64,000 bases of DNA. Source: Comamonadaceae bacterium OS-4. GTDB taxonomy: Bacteria; Pseudomonadota; Gammaproteobacteria; Burkholderiales; Burkholderiaceae_C. A program made the position numbers and the translations under genes. Of this stretch, positions 31,014-39,735 are shown piece after piece; position 1 is the first letter of the stretch; each line of letters begins with the position of its first letter. The notes beneath the pieces were generated by a model. The model was not told the origin of the DNA and searched no databases. It was given only the letters and a program-made list of their open reading frames with translations. The stretch spans positions 1 through 64,000 of the forward strand of contig AP026970.1 of NCBI GenBank assembly GCA_027924025.1. The letters run 5' to 3'.

Positions 31014-31517
31014 ATGACGACCACCATGCTTACCGGCCTGGCGCCGCTGGTGTCACCCGCCACCAAGGTGCTGATACTGGGCAGCTTTCCCGGTGTGCGC
31101 TCGCTGCAGGCGCAAGAGTATTACGGCCACCCGCAAAACCAGTTCTGGAAGATATTACAAGCCATTTGGCCCTCTGGCGCTCATGGAATAAGCGCAAGCA
31201 GCTATGAAAATCGTAGCAAATGGCTGCTGGAGCGCGGCCTAGGTGTGTGGGACGTGTACGCCAGCTGCGAGCGCGAAGGCAGCCTGGACAGTGCCATCCG
31301 CAACGCGGTGCCCAACGACATTGCTGCACTGCACCTGCCGCAGCTACAGGCCATCGCCCACAACGGCGGCGAGAGCTTCAAACTCGCCCGCCACACCCGC
31401 ACCCTGGGAGTGCCCGTCTACCAGCTCCCCAGCACCAGCCCGGCCAACGCCAGCTGGAGCTTTGACCGCAAGCTGGCGGTGTGGCGGGAGGTGATGGAGC
31501 GGCATGGGTTGGTGTGA
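31014..31517 (+). CDS. Hypoxanthine-DNA (deoxyinosine) glycosylase, UDG superfamily family 6
   Basis: 167 residues. Conserved blocks: LGSFPGVRSLQAQEYYGHPQ, NQFW, GVWDVYASCEREGSLDS, HNGGESF and LPSTSPAN. It would excise deaminated adenine (hypoxanthine) from DNA in base-excision repair. A GAGGA site lies upstream of the ATG. A 47-bp dispersed repeat (31172-31218) is embedded in frame and encodes roughly SGAHGISASSYENRSK between two conserved blocks, so part of this protein derives from a mobile or dispersed sequence. Confidence 0.85.
   Translation: MTTTMLTGLAPLVSPATKVLILGSFPGVRSLQAQEYYGHPQNQFWKILQAIWPSGAHGISASSYENRSKWLLERGLGVWDVYASCEREGSLDSAIRNAVPNDIAALHLPQLQAIAHNGGESFKLARHTRTLGVPVYQLPSTSPANASWSFDRKLAVWREVMERHGLV
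31172..31218 (+). repeat. Dispersed repeat, copy 3, inside a coding sequence
   Basis: CTCTGGCGC (31172-31180), then AGCGCAAGCAGCTAT (31191-31205) and CGTAGCA. Same layout as the copies at 14945 and 37164. Here it is read through in frame by the glycosylase gene without a stop. Confidence 0.7.
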
Positions 31518-31678
31518 GCGAAGTTTCGAGCTCTATCGCTGATAGGGGCTGCCAATATCGCTCTCCATTCAATAGCGAATCTGCGACTTTCTCGTCTTTC
31601 ACTACGGTCTATTTTTCGTGAAAAATCGCCAGCGGCGACCTGATATATCGCTTTTTCATGCATCTATAGCAAAAAAAT

Positions 31679-31707
31679 TTGACTACATTTCCATTTTGTA
31701 GAAAAAT
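31679..31707 (+). promoter_or_regulatory. Possible promoter of the GHKL-ATPase operon
   Basis: TTGACT (31679-31684), 17 bp, then AAAAAT (31702-31707): a good -35 and a weak -10. A CTACA/TGTAG inverted repeat (31683-31687, 31697-31701) fills the spacer and could be an operator. The rest of 31518-31778 is AT-rich and shows no other feature I can support. Confidence 0.35.
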
Positions 31708-31778
31708 TCAAGCACTAGAAATTACTTCATAGAGATTAAGTAGATCAGGGACTTCATCCAAATTGCTTTAGGAAAACA

Positions 31779-32018
31779 ATGACGACTGATTTGGAAAAGC
31801 GGGATGCAAGAGAAAAGTTTGTTGAACTCGCCAACAAGCGAGTCACCCGTGCCATCAAAGACCTACGACTGATCGGCAACCTAGCAAACAAGCGCAACTA
31901 CAAGTATGACGACGCAGATGCAAAGAAAGTGATTCGCGCGTTGCAACGGGAAATGGATGCGCTTAAAGCTCGCTTTAGAGGCGATGACGGTGACGAAGAT
32001 TCTGTTTTTACACTTTAA
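31779..32018 (+). CDS. Small helical protein, first gene of the GHKL/methyltransferase island
   Basis: 79 residues, charged and predicted all-helical (KRVTRAIKDLRLIGNLANKR, then ALQREMDALKARF), with an acidic tail. No known domain. The ATG has AGGA 6 bp upstream and the next gene starts 21 bp after its stop behind a strong GGGAGG site. Its small size and position suggest a regulator or a cofactor of the larger proteins. Base composition is clearly more AT-rich than the flanking housekeeping genes. Confidence 0.7.
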   Translation: MTTDLEKRDAREKFVELANKRVTRAIKDLRLIGNLANKRNYKYDDADAKKVIRALQREMDALKARFRGDDGDEDSVFTL

Positions 32019-32039
32019 AGAATAAACAAGGGAGGGCGA

Positions 32040-33968
32040 ATGACAGCGAACTGGGTGTTCCCACAAACATCACCATTTCAGGTCCAAGGGAGAGACCTGT
32101 CGGAGGACAACTTTGCACAGGAAGAGCGCAGTAACTTGGAAATTTTGATTCGTGAAGCGCTTCAAAACCCTTTGGACGCCCGCTCACCCGAAAATACCGG
32201 TCCGGTAAAGGTTAGCTTGAAAGTTCTTGAGCCAGGCGAATTCAACGTGGGGTACCTCAACGATCTCATGAGCAAGGAGTTTGGGGACCGACTAGTTGCC
32301 TCCAATGCCGACCCGCTCCCAATGATTTCCGAAGCATCAGTACTCGTCATCGAGGACTTTGGAACTACAGGATTGCAAGGGAAATGGGACGACCCAAACG
32401 CTGATGGTTCTGGCGAAAACTGGAACGCGTTTTGGTTTCGAGAAGGTGAAGGAGCCAAGTCAGCTACTGGCAGCAATGGCAGAGCAGGCCAAGGCAAGAT
32501 CACCTATTACCGCGTCGGTGCAGCGCGATCAGTATTCGGCCTAACTGTTCGCAAGTCAGACGGCAAGACACTTTTAATGGGACGTAGTGCATTTCGCCGT
32601 GTCTATCCCTACAAGGATTCAAAGTATTCAAGACATTCATTTTGGGGTACCGGCATTCAACAACCCCTGCCCGTAGTCGACAGCAATGAAATCTCGAGGT
32701 TTTCCAACGCATTTCATCTGACCCGAAAGCTTGAAGCGGGCCTTAGTTTGGTAATTCCGTTTCCAATTGAATTTGACATTGGTAACGCACTCACAACAAT
32801 CATCACAGAGTTCTACTATCCCATCGCCAAGGGCAATCTTGAAGTAACGTTAAACGGCGAGTCAATAGGTGCAGATAACGTTGAAGAAGTCGCCATGCGC
32901 GAGCTGCCAGACAAAGTCGCAAAAGAAAAAAAGTCTAGTTTTAGCCAAGGATTTCGAGCCCTCGTCCGCGCTGTCATTGAAGATGAAAAGTTGGGCGTTA
33001 GCCTACCTCAATTGAAATCCGGTTGGGATAAATCAACGTCCTTAAAGGAAGATGCTTTTGAAGAAGGTGTATTGACGAAACTCCGAGCTCGAATGGAGAA
33101 CGGCGAAAGAATCTCTGTGCGATGCCCCGTAATTGTTCGCCCAAAAAAAAGCGACATTATTCATAGTTGGTTTGACGTACATCTTGAAGTACCAGAGGAT
33201 CTAGACCGTACCGAGGAGGCCTACATCAGGCGCGATTTATTGATTGGCTCAGAGAGCCATTTGGCAGCCAGTGCATATCTACAAAAGGCGCGCGGACTTA
33301 CTCTTGTATTGGATAGCGAACTTTCTGCGTTCCTGGCGGATGCAGAAGAGCCTACCCACCTTAAATGGAATGGAAGCAGGCCGCGCTTAGCGGAGTACTA
33401 TTCAAACCCCCAAGCGACACTTCGCGCTGTAAGGAATGCCGCACCCAGAATATTGGCCCTCGTTTCAAACGGAGTGGTCAAAAGAGATATTCGAGCGTTA
33501 GCTAGGTACTTCTCCAAACCCGCAGAGGAGGGAAAACCAAAGTCGCCCAGAGGGTCTACGCCTGGAGATAGAAATCCAACTGAAATCCCACCAAAAGAAG
33601 TATCTGTTCGTAAGCCATTCAAAATCAATACTGGTCCTGACTTCGTGATCGTTCAGTCCAATGGAACTGCGGCGCCACACGCCAGCGATTTACCCATTGA
33701 GTGCTCACTTGAACTTGCGTATGAAGGATTGGATCAAGATCCGTTCAAAGCATATGACCCGTTTGACTTTGACTTAGCGGATACAAAAGCGCACAAGATT
33801 GAAAGTGCTGGGATAGCGCTGATAGATCGAAAGGAAAACCGAATCAGGTTTTCGATAGTTGACCCAGAGTTCGTGCTGGAAGTACCAGGATTTGACTCAA
33901 ACATTCGACTAAGGGCTCGTTTGAATTACACGGAGAAAATCAATGGCACGACTATCAGCGCGGAGTAA
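32040..33968 (+). CDS. GHKL (Hsp90/MutL-fold) ATPase, putative defence protein
   Basis: 642 residues. Three GHKL ATP-site motifs are visible: the N box E39-A-L-Q-N43-P-L-D46; the DxGxxG-like box E-D106-F-G108-T-T-G111; and the lid box G147-R-A-G150-Q-G152-K. The rest is not recognisable: a middle region with SQGFRALVRAVIEDEKLG, a charged Pro/Gly linker at about 495-525 and a C-terminal beta-rich part. GHKL ATPases of the MutL/MORC kind are known partners of restriction systems (Iyer, Abhiman and Aravind). It overlaps the next gene by 26 bp. Not a histidine kinase: no H-box or receiver, and no membrane segment. Confidence 0.75.
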   Translation: MTANWVFPQTSPFQVQGRDLSEDNFAQEERSNLEILIREALQNPLDARSPENTGPVKVSLKVLEPGEFNVGYLNDLMSKEFGDRLVASNADPLPMISEASVLVIEDFGTTGLQGKWDDPNADGSGENWNAFWFREGEGAKSATGSNGRAGQGKITYYRVGAARSVFGLTVRKSDGKTLLMGRSAFRRVYPYKDSKYSRHSFWGTGIQQPLPVVDSNEISRFSNAFHLTRKLEAGLSLVIPFPIEFDIGNALTTIITEFYYPIAKGNLEVTLNGESIGADNVEEVAMRELPDKVAKEKKSSFSQGFRALVRAVIEDEKLGVSLPQLKSGWDKSTSLKEDAFEEGVLTKLRARMENGERISVRCPVIVRPKKSDIIHSWFDVHLEVPEDLDRTEEAYIRRDLLIGSESHLAASAYLQKARGLTLVLDSELSAFLADAEEPTHLKWNGSRPRLAEYYSNPQATLRAVRNAAPRILALVSNGVVKRDIRALARYFSKPAEEGKPKSPRGSTPGDRNPTEIPPKEVSVRKPFKINTGPDFVIVQSNGTAAPHASDLPIECSLELAYEGLDQDPFKAYDPFDFDLADTKAHKIESAGIALIDRKENRIRFSIVDPEFVLEVPGFDSNIRLRARLNYTEKINGTTISAE

Positions 33969-34701
33969 TCCAACGGGACTTCGAGAAATCGATCGAAGTA
34001 AAGTCACGATTGCTATGTCCGATGTCGGCAACCGTAAGACCTTTTCTCTAGAGCGCTTGGATCTGTCAAAAACTGAGTTCAAAGAAAGACTGAAAGTCGT
34101 CGTGATCGCTCGTGCGGGCAACACTAGCGGTCGTTTCGAGTTGGGAATGACAGATAGCTTTTCTCGTGAACCAAATGAAATTGCAAATTTAGACTTATCT
34201 CATCCATTACGCTTCCGGATACTTCTGCATGAAGAAGGCAGTCCGAAACTTATTGGTTCAGTTGAAAACTTGAGAGCACGAGACGAATCACAGAGCGAAA
34301 GCTTGTTGCCAATGGAGTCAGCACATCTTGGTGAACGCGTTTGGCGATTACTAATTACTGAAGACGGACCTATATTGCAGTTTAATTCTGTCGTATTCCC
34401 GAGTGCTGCAGGAGCGGAGAATTTCTTGCCATTCTCTTCGTTAGTTCTCCCTGAAGCGCTTCGCCAAGTAATGCAAAAAATTGGGGAAGATCCGGGTAAT
34501 TTGGATGACGATGACAGTCCATGGTATCCATGGGCAAAGTGGCTTGAAGCGATTGGTGCTACAAGACCGCCTAGCGACGAGGATAACGAAAATTTATCAA
34601 ATTGGTGCGATGACGTTGTTGATCGTTTTTGCACTCGCAGTCGATTTGCTACGACGTTACAAGCAAATTTACTAAAAGGGGCAAGCAGTGATCAAAACTA
34701 A
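33943..34701 (+). CDS. Unknown protein of the GHKL/methyltransferase island (252 aa)
   Basis: 252 residues, unrecognised. N-terminal half looks beta-rich (ERVWRLLITEDGPILQFNSV), C-terminal half helical with an acidic stretch (DDDDSPWYPWAKWLEAIG) and a Cys/Trp cluster (NLSNWCDDVVDRFCTRSRF). The ATG has GGAG 7 bp upstream and lies within the end of the GHKL gene; its own end overlaps the next gene by 14 bp. The nested overlaps argue that these three proteins act together. Confidence 0.65.
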   Translation: MARLSARSNPTGLREIDRSKVTIAMSDVGNRKTFSLERLDLSKTEFKERLKVVVIARAGNTSGRFELGMTDSFSREPNEIANLDLSHPLRFRILLHEEGSPKLIGSVENLRARDESQSESLLPMESAHLGERVWRLLITEDGPILQFNSVVFPSAAGAENFLPFSSLVLPEALRQVMQKIGEDPGNLDDDDSPWYPWAKWLEAIGATRPPSDEDNENLSNWCDDVVDRFCTRSRFATTLQANLLKGASSDQN

Positions 34702-35413
34702 ATCACTCAATTCAGCGGGTATTGCGAAATTTGAGAAATGGTTAGAACATCCTGAAGGTGAATCTACGCCGGTAATATTATTAGAAAGCACATATTCAGA
34801 GGAATTTTCTAATTTGGAAATTGATCCCGACTTAATTTTTGCGTCACGCCTAGAGTTCGGTATCAAACTAAATGAATGGTTTAAAAATGCAGATTTTCGT
34901 TCACTTATGTCTCCAGAGTCAGATGGCTTCTGGGCGTGGTTAACCTTAATCTATTTCAACCAGTTGGCAGCCAAGGGAATACGTCGCAGTGAACATTACA
35001 TTGTGAAGCGTAAAGGGTCAACAGGATCACTTGCGTATCGGCACGGGGTACGCACTCCTTTTGAACTGGTGTTCATACATGGAGACAGCGCTAAGATTTG
35101 CTTGAGTACGCCGATGCATACATTCGGTGATATGACTGAACAACTTGCATCTAGGCAATCAATCGCACACAACAAGGGGTTTTTTCAAACTGCCAGCGAG
35201 CTGTATATCAAGGACGGTGCCTTGAAGCGAGGCGCCTCATCAAAACCTAAGAAGCCCAAAGACCGGAACCCTGGTGAACGAACTGGTCTTGGTAGCGTTA
35301 GGAGATTAGCTATTGCGTTGCAACGACTCGATCTAACCTTCGACACGGGGGAAATGCTGGCTTCCCAAATGAAGAGAGTTCTGCCAAAGGAGTTCGGAAA
35401 GTATGTTGAATAA
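34688..35413 (+). CDS. Unknown protein of the GHKL/methyltransferase island (241 aa)
   Basis: 241 residues from a GTG start preceded by AAGGGG. Features: a mixed N-terminal domain (TPVILLESTYSEEF), an aromatic-rich helix (DGFWAWLTLIYFNQLAAKG), a basic segment (SSKPKKPKDRNPGERTG) and a helical end. No nuclease motif is certain. As the only other unassigned partner of a methyltransferase it is a candidate for the nuclease or for a sensor. It ends 20 bp from the end of the convergent methyltransferase gene. Confidence 0.65.
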   Translation: MIKTKSLNSAGIAKFEKWLEHPEGESTPVILLESTYSEEFSNLEIDPDLIFASRLEFGIKLNEWFKNADFRSLMSPESDGFWAWLTLIYFNQLAAKGIRRSEHYIVKRKGSTGSLAYRHGVRTPFELVFIHGDSAKICLSTPMHTFGDMTEQLASRQSIAHNKGFFQTASELYIKDGALKRGASSKPKKPKDRNPGERTGLGSVRRLAIALQRLDLTFDTGEMLASQMKRVLPKEFGKYVE

Positions 35414-35433
35414 TTGATAGATGCGGCGTTCTT

Positions 35434-36978
35434 TCAACTCGTAAGTAATTCATTGCAAATAATCGCTATTTGATTCGCCAGCAGAGAAGGAACTGCATTT
35501 CCAACTTGATGGAATTGCTGAGTACGGTTCCCTTGGAAAAAGTAGTTGTCAGGAAAGGTCTGTAACCGTGCCGCCTCTCGCACGGTGAGGCTTCGACATT
35601 GCAATGGATCCGGGTGAATAAAGTAGTGACCATCTTTAGCAATGTGGCTAGTCACTGTCGTACTAGGGCGTGTGTACAACTGGACTTTGAATCGATCAGC
35701 AAACTTGCCGGACTCCCAGTTAGCGTGAGCAGGGACAAGGCTAGGAAGAGCAAAGTCTGTGTGGCCTTTCGGCGAACGCTCAAAAATCTCAGCAAAGGTG
35801 GATGCAAACAGGTAGCGACCTAAGTCACTTGTCATGTGTGATCGAGTTTCGTGGTTCAGCCAAACATTAAGTCGATCGTCAGTCACCCAGTCCGAATACC
35901 TGTCATTTGTGCTCTCAATTGGCTTAGTGCGTGGCATGCGCAGCTCGCCTGTTACCAACTCATCAGAGAAACTCACTTTCAGATTTGACAGTGCCCCTGC
36001 GATTTCCGATGTGCCAGCATCTAGTGCTTCTTGAGCTAAACGGATAGATAGTTCCGTGACTGTCTTTGTCCATACGCTCGCTGAGTCCATCCGTCCCAAC
36101 TTGCTGCGCAGCAAGGGTAGGTTGAATAGCGCCTGCTCTACCGTGACCAAATGTTCTGCGCGAGGGAGCCTAGTAAAGGACTTACCCTCCAAAACGTCTT
36201 TTCGAATACCCAGAAGAATGACACGATGCCGGGCCTGTGGAATTCCATATCGCTCGGAATGGATGATGAAGTCGCGTGGATCAATACTGCCAGGATCCAT
36301 GCCATAGCTGAACGTAGTGTCCGAAACCAGCGAATGAATTACGTACTCAGGGCCATCACCCGATTGCGTCGCAATGCTTGGATTGGACAAGTCACGCAAG
36401 ATGTCATGAAAGACCAATTTCCCGTTCACCTTTGAAGACAAGATGCCTTTCACGTTTTCCATGACAAAGACCGCGGGCGATACTTTTTGCAAGATCCGCA
36501 AGTACTCTTTGTACAAAAAATGCCGATGATCATCCTCGGCCTTGTAGTTCTCCTTACCGAGATTCCGAGCTCTACCTACCAGCGAATAGGCTTGGCATGG
36601 TGGGCCGCCAATTACTACGGTCTTATCTGAAGAAAGTTTGGCTGCCGCAATAAGTTGGTCTAGTTCTTCGTTTCCAGCCTTGCTACCCAGAGTGAGTTGT
36701 CGAGCTTCGGATGTTGCTTTAGCCCAAAGGCTCGGGTCAACATCTTTGGGATGAGGGGCGGAAGATGAATTACAAAAGTCGTAATAGGCATCGAGTGCTT
36801 TGCGGTCTTGCCCAAGCTTCGCGTGTCGAAAGTAGCTACGCAGAGTTAATGTTTTGTGGGCACTCTCTTCCATCTCCGCCGAGACTACGATTTCGAAAGC
36901 TTTTCCGCCCTTCAGAGAGGCGAAACCCTCGCCAAGGCCGCCAGGGCCTGCAAACAGATCAATGACTTTGTAACTCAT
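35434..36978 (-). CDS. DNA (cytosine-5) methyltransferase
   Basis: 514 residues with the ordered C5-methyltransferase motifs: I VIDLFAGPGGLGEGF, IV GGPPCQAYSLVGRARN (catalytic Cys), VI FVMENVKGIL, VIII QARHRVILLGIRKD, IX SLTVREAARLQTFPDNYFF and X QVGNAVPSLLA. A target-recognition region lies between VIII and IX. It is convergent with the GHKL operon and shares its AT-rich composition, so it is probably the modification part of the same system. The ATG at 36978 fits motif I; an upstream in-frame TTG (36993) is less likely. Confidence 0.93.
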   Translation of the reverse strand: MSYKVIDLFAGPGGLGEGFASLKGGKAFEIVVSAEMEESAHKTLTLRSYFRHAKLGQDRKALDAYYDFCNSSSAPHPKDVDPSLWAKATSEARQLTLGSKAGNEELDQLIAAAKLSSDKTVVIGGPPCQAYSLVGRARNLGKENYKAEDDHRHFLYKEYLRILQKVSPAVFVMENVKGILSSKVNGKLVFHDILRDLSNPSIATQSGDGPEYVIHSLVSDTTFSYGMDPGSIDPRDFIIHSERYGIPQARHRVILLGIRKDVLEGKSFTRLPRAEHLVTVEQALFNLPLLRSKLGRMDSASVWTKTVTELSIRLAQEALDAGTSEIAGALSNLKVSFSDELVTGELRMPRTKPIESTNDRYSDWVTDDRLNVWLNHETRSHMTSDLGRYLFASTFAEIFERSPKGHTDFALPSLVPAHANWESGKFADRFKVQLYTRPSTTVTSHIAKDGHYFIHPDPLQCRSLTVREAARLQTFPDNYFFQGNRTQQFHQVGNAVPSLLANQIAIICNELLTS

Positions 36979-37163
36979 GCTTATTTGACTCAACTGAACA
37001 CAAATTCAGGAGTTCGTTATTTTGTTTGTGATGCACGTAGGGCGCTGCATTTAGCCGTCCAAAGTTCGGGCACATAACCATACGTCAACCGACTACATTG
37101 CCAGGTTACCAGGTAGCAGCAGGTCCGACAAGTACGACGCTATCGATTGTGCACCTAAAATAC

Positions 37164-37222
37164 GAGCCAAATCACCCTCTAGCGCTTGTATTACCTGCGC
37201 GAGCAGCTATCAAATTCATAGT
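37164..37222 (+). repeat. Dispersed repeat, copy 4, forming the aroG leader
   Basis: Starts GAGCCAAATCA (shared with the copy at 54616), then CTCTAGCGC (37177-37185), GCGCGAGCAGCTAT (37197-37210) and AAATTCATAG, which runs directly into the ATG of the next gene. No ordinary ribosome-binding site separates them. The rest of 36979-37163 is the methyltransferase promoter side and shows nothing else I can support. Confidence 0.75.
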
Positions 37223-38323
37223 ATGACCACCTCCACCATCGCCGCCCTGACCACCCACGACACCACCCGTATTGACGATGTGCGCATCGGCGCGGTGCGC
37301 CCGCTTATCACCCCCGCGCTGCTGGAAGAAAAGCTGCCTGTGCCGGCCGCGGCCGAGGCGCTGGTGGAGAGCAGCCGCGCGGCAATCTCGCGCATCCTGC
37401 AGGGGCAGGACGACCGGCTGGTGGTGGTGGTAGGGCCCTGCTCCATCCACGACCACAGCCAGGCCATGGAATACGCCCGCCTGCTCAAGGCGCAGGCGGA
37501 TGCACTGAGTGCCGACCTGCTGGTGGTGATGCGTGTGTACTTTGAAAAGCCGCGCACCACCGTGGGCTGGAAGGGCTACATCAACGACCCGCACCTGGAC
37601 GGTAGCTTTGCCATCAACCAAGGGCTGGAAATGGCGCGCCGCCTGTTGCTGGATGTGCTGGACACCGGCCTGCCTGCGGCCACCGAGTTTTTGGATTTGC
37701 TCTCGCCGCAGTTCATCAGCGAGCTGGTGAGCTGGGGTGCCATTGGCGCGCGCACCACCGAGAGCCAGAGCCACCGCCAGCTGGCCAGCGGCCTGAGCTG
37801 CCCGGTGGGTTTCAAGAACGGCACCGATGGCGGCATCAAGGTAGCGACCGACGCCATTCAGGCCGCGCAAGGTGCCCACGCTTTCATGGGCATGACCAAA
37901 ATGGGCCAGGCCGCGATCTTTGAGACACGCGGCAACCACGATTGCCACGTAATCCTGCGCGGCGGCAAGGCGCCCAACTACTCAGCTGCCGATGTGGACG
38001 CAGCATGCACGCTGCTTAAAGCCGCCGGCCTGCGCGAGCAGGTGATGATTGACGTGAGCCACGCCAACAGCAGCAAGCAGCACGCCCGCCAGATCGTGGT
38101 GGCCCAGGACGTGGCCGCGCAGATTGCAGCAGGCGATGCGCGCATTACCGGCCTGATGATCGAGAGCCACCTCAACGAAGGCCGCCAGGACATCGTGGAC
38201 GGCAAGCCGCTACAGCACGGCGTGAGCGTGACCGACGCTTGCATCAGCTGGGCGCAAACCGTGCCGGTGCTCGAAACATTGGCCGCCGCCGTGCGCGAAC
38301 GCCGCCAGAAGAGCGCCGCTTAA
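37223..38323 (+). CDS. aroG: 3-deoxy-7-phosphoheptulonate (DAHP) synthase, class I
   Basis: 366 residues. Condenses phosphoenolpyruvate and erythrose 4-phosphate, the first step of the shikimate pathway. Family blocks: VVVGPCSIHDHSQAMEYARLL, RVYFEKPRTTVGWKGYINDP, GARTTESQSHRQLASGLSCP, VGFKNGTDG, and DVSHANSSKQ with the metal-binding His. The N-terminal extension carries the usual feedback-inhibitor region; which aromatic amino acid inhibits cannot be told. The start codon abuts a dispersed repeat with no clear ribosome-binding site. Convergent with cynS, with no gap between the two stops. Confidence 0.93.
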   Translation: MTTSTIAALTTHDTTRIDDVRIGAVRPLITPALLEEKLPVPAAAEALVESSRAAISRILQGQDDRLVVVVGPCSIHDHSQAMEYARLLKAQADALSADLLVVMRVYFEKPRTTVGWKGYINDPHLDGSFAINQGLEMARRLLLDVLDTGLPAATEFLDLLSPQFISELVSWGAIGARTTESQSHRQLASGLSCPVGFKNGTDGGIKVATDAIQAAQGAHAFMGMTKMGQAAIFETRGNHDCHVILRGGKAPNYSAADVDAACTLLKAAGLREQVMIDVSHANSSKQHARQIVVAQDVAAQIAAGDARITGLMIESHLNEGRQDIVDGKPLQHGVSVTDACISWAQTVPVLETLAAAVRERRQKSAA

Positions 38324-38767
38324 TCAGTAAGTCTTGTAGGGCAGGAACTTGCCCGACAGCACCACATTCACCCGGTCTCCCTTGGGGTCGGGCTGGCGCA
38401 CGATGTCCATGGAGAAGTCGATGGCGCTCATGATGCCGTCGCCAAACTCTTCGTGGATGAGCTCTTTGATGGTGGTGCCGTACACGCTGACGATTTCATA
38501 CCAGCGGTAGATCAGCGGGTCGGTGGGCACGGGCGTGGGCAGCGAGCCTTTGTAGGGCACCACTTGCAGCCACTTTTGCTCTTCCACCGTCAGGCCGAAG
38601 ATCTTGCCCACGATCTTGGCTTGCTTGTCGTCCAGCGTCATTTGGCCCAGGCAGGCGGCGGTAGTCCATTCTTTGCTCAAGCCCACTTTCTTGGCCACCG
38701 ATTCCCAGGTGATGCCTTTGCTGACTTTGACGGTGATGATTTTTTCGGTGATGTCGTTGCGGTTCAT
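38324..38767 (-). CDS. cynS: Cyanate hydratase (cyanase)
   Basis: 147 residues. Converts cyanate and bicarbonate to CO2 and carbamate, releasing ammonia. The N-terminal helical domain is followed by the catalytic domain with the triad Arg88, Glu91 and Ser114 (YRWYEIVSVYG; GIMSAIDFSMD), which align with Arg96, Glu99 and Ser122 of E. coli. An AGGAGC site precedes the ATG. No cynT or cynR homologue is adjacent. Confidence 0.95.
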   Translation of the reverse strand: MNRNDITEKIITVKVSKGITWESVAKKVGLSKEWTTAACLGQMTLDDKQAKIVGKIFGLTVEEQKWLQVVPYKGSLPTPVPTDPLIYRWYEIVSVYGTTIKELIHEEFGDGIMSAIDFSMDIVRQPDPKGDRVNVVLSGKFLPYKTY

Positions 38768-38854
38768 GGAGTGCTCCTGCGGGTGTTGAATGGCAGGAGC
38801 AACCCAGCAAACATCATGCCTGCGCAGGCTATGCGGGCCCGCAGCAGGGCAGCG

Positions 38855-39652
38855 TTAAACGCTCTGAAACGCGGTATCCGACTGGTTGCGCGGCCGCTTG
38901 CGGGGTGTCAGCAGGCTCTGGACGTCTCGCATGGCCAACGAGGCCCGCAGCTGGGCAATGGACTGGGTGTGCATTTGCGAAATGCGCGCCTCCGAGAGGC
39001 CCAAGTGCCGGGCGATCTCGTGCATGCGCATCTCGTGCTCGTAGTACAGGGTCAGCAGTATCTGGCTCTTGCGGGGCAGCAACTCGATCGACTCGGCCAG
39101 CGCTTTGCGCAAGCTGGCGCGCTCCAGCACGGCAAAGGGGTCTTCGTGCTCGTCCATGCAGCGCTGCAGGTAGTGGTCGACGTTGTCACCGCTCAGGTCT
39201 TGCAGCGAGAGCAGCACATAGCCCTGTGCGTCTTGCAAAAGGCGTTGGTAGTCGGCTAGGGGCATTTCCAATTGCTCGGCCAGCTCGCCCTCGGTGGGCG
39301 CACGCCCGAGCTGGTGGCTCAGGAGCTGGAGGGATTTTTCGACCTTGCGCATCTGGTCGCGCAGGCTGCGGCTCATCGGGTCAGCGGCGCGCAGGCCATC
39401 GATCATGGCGCCCTGGGCCCGCAGGGCAATGTAGTTTTCAAAATGCGTGCCCGAGGACTCTTTGGTCCAGCGCAGCAGCGCCTCCATCAGGCCGAGCATG
39501 CCGTCTTGCACCAGGTCTGCCCGGTCTACATTGGGGGGCAGGCGCTTGGCTACGTGGCGCGCCACCGAATGCACCACAGGCTGGTGGGTTTCCACCAGTT
39601 TGCGGATCTCATCGGTGAGTTGCGGGCGTTTGGATCGGGGGGTTGTGGCCAT
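38855..39652 (-). CDS. FliA/WhiG-family RNA polymerase sigma factor
   Basis: 265 residues with sigma regions 2 (DRADLVQDGMLGLMEALLRW; FENYIALRAQGAMIDGLRA), 3 (LLSHQLGRAPTEGELAEQLE) and 4 (LPRKSQILLTLYYEHEMRMH; HLGLSEARISQMHTQSIAQL). The closest known type is sigma-28 (FliA). It stands alone between cynS and an AIM24-family gene with no flagellar genes near, and its N-terminus is longer and more basic than usual FliA. It may therefore be a second, divergent FliA-type factor. The ATG at 39652 lacks a clear ribosome-binding site. Two short palindromes (38818-38829; 38832-38843) follow its stop. Confidence 0.82.
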   Translation of the reverse strand: MATTPRSKRPQLTDEIRKLVETHQPVVHSVARHVAKRLPPNVDRADLVQDGMLGLMEALLRWTKESSGTHFENYIALRAQGAMIDGLRAADPMSRSLRDQMRKVEKSLQLLSHQLGRAPTEGELAEQLEMPLADYQRLLQDAQGYVLLSLQDLSGDNVDHYLQRCMDEHEDPFAVLERASLRKALAESIELLPRKSQILLTLYYEHEMRMHEIARHLGLSEARISQMHTQSIAQLRASLAMRDVQSLLTPRKRPRNQSDTAFQSV

Positions 39653-39735
39653 AAGGCGCGGTAGGTAGTGCACAACATTGTGCGCCAATGGCCTGATGCG
39701 CTGATGACAGGCCGCTTGGCACCTCTGCGCGGGGC

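Noticed and set aside
31418..31663. Minus-strand open frame of 81 codons at the edge of the AT-rich island
   Set aside because: It overlaps the conserved end of the glycosylase gene, has no ribosome-binding site and no recognisable sequence.
36979..36993. TTG start five codons upstream of the methyltransferase ATG
   Set aside because: The ATG at 36978 places conserved motif I at its usual distance; neither has a strong ribosome-binding site, so the ATG is preferred.
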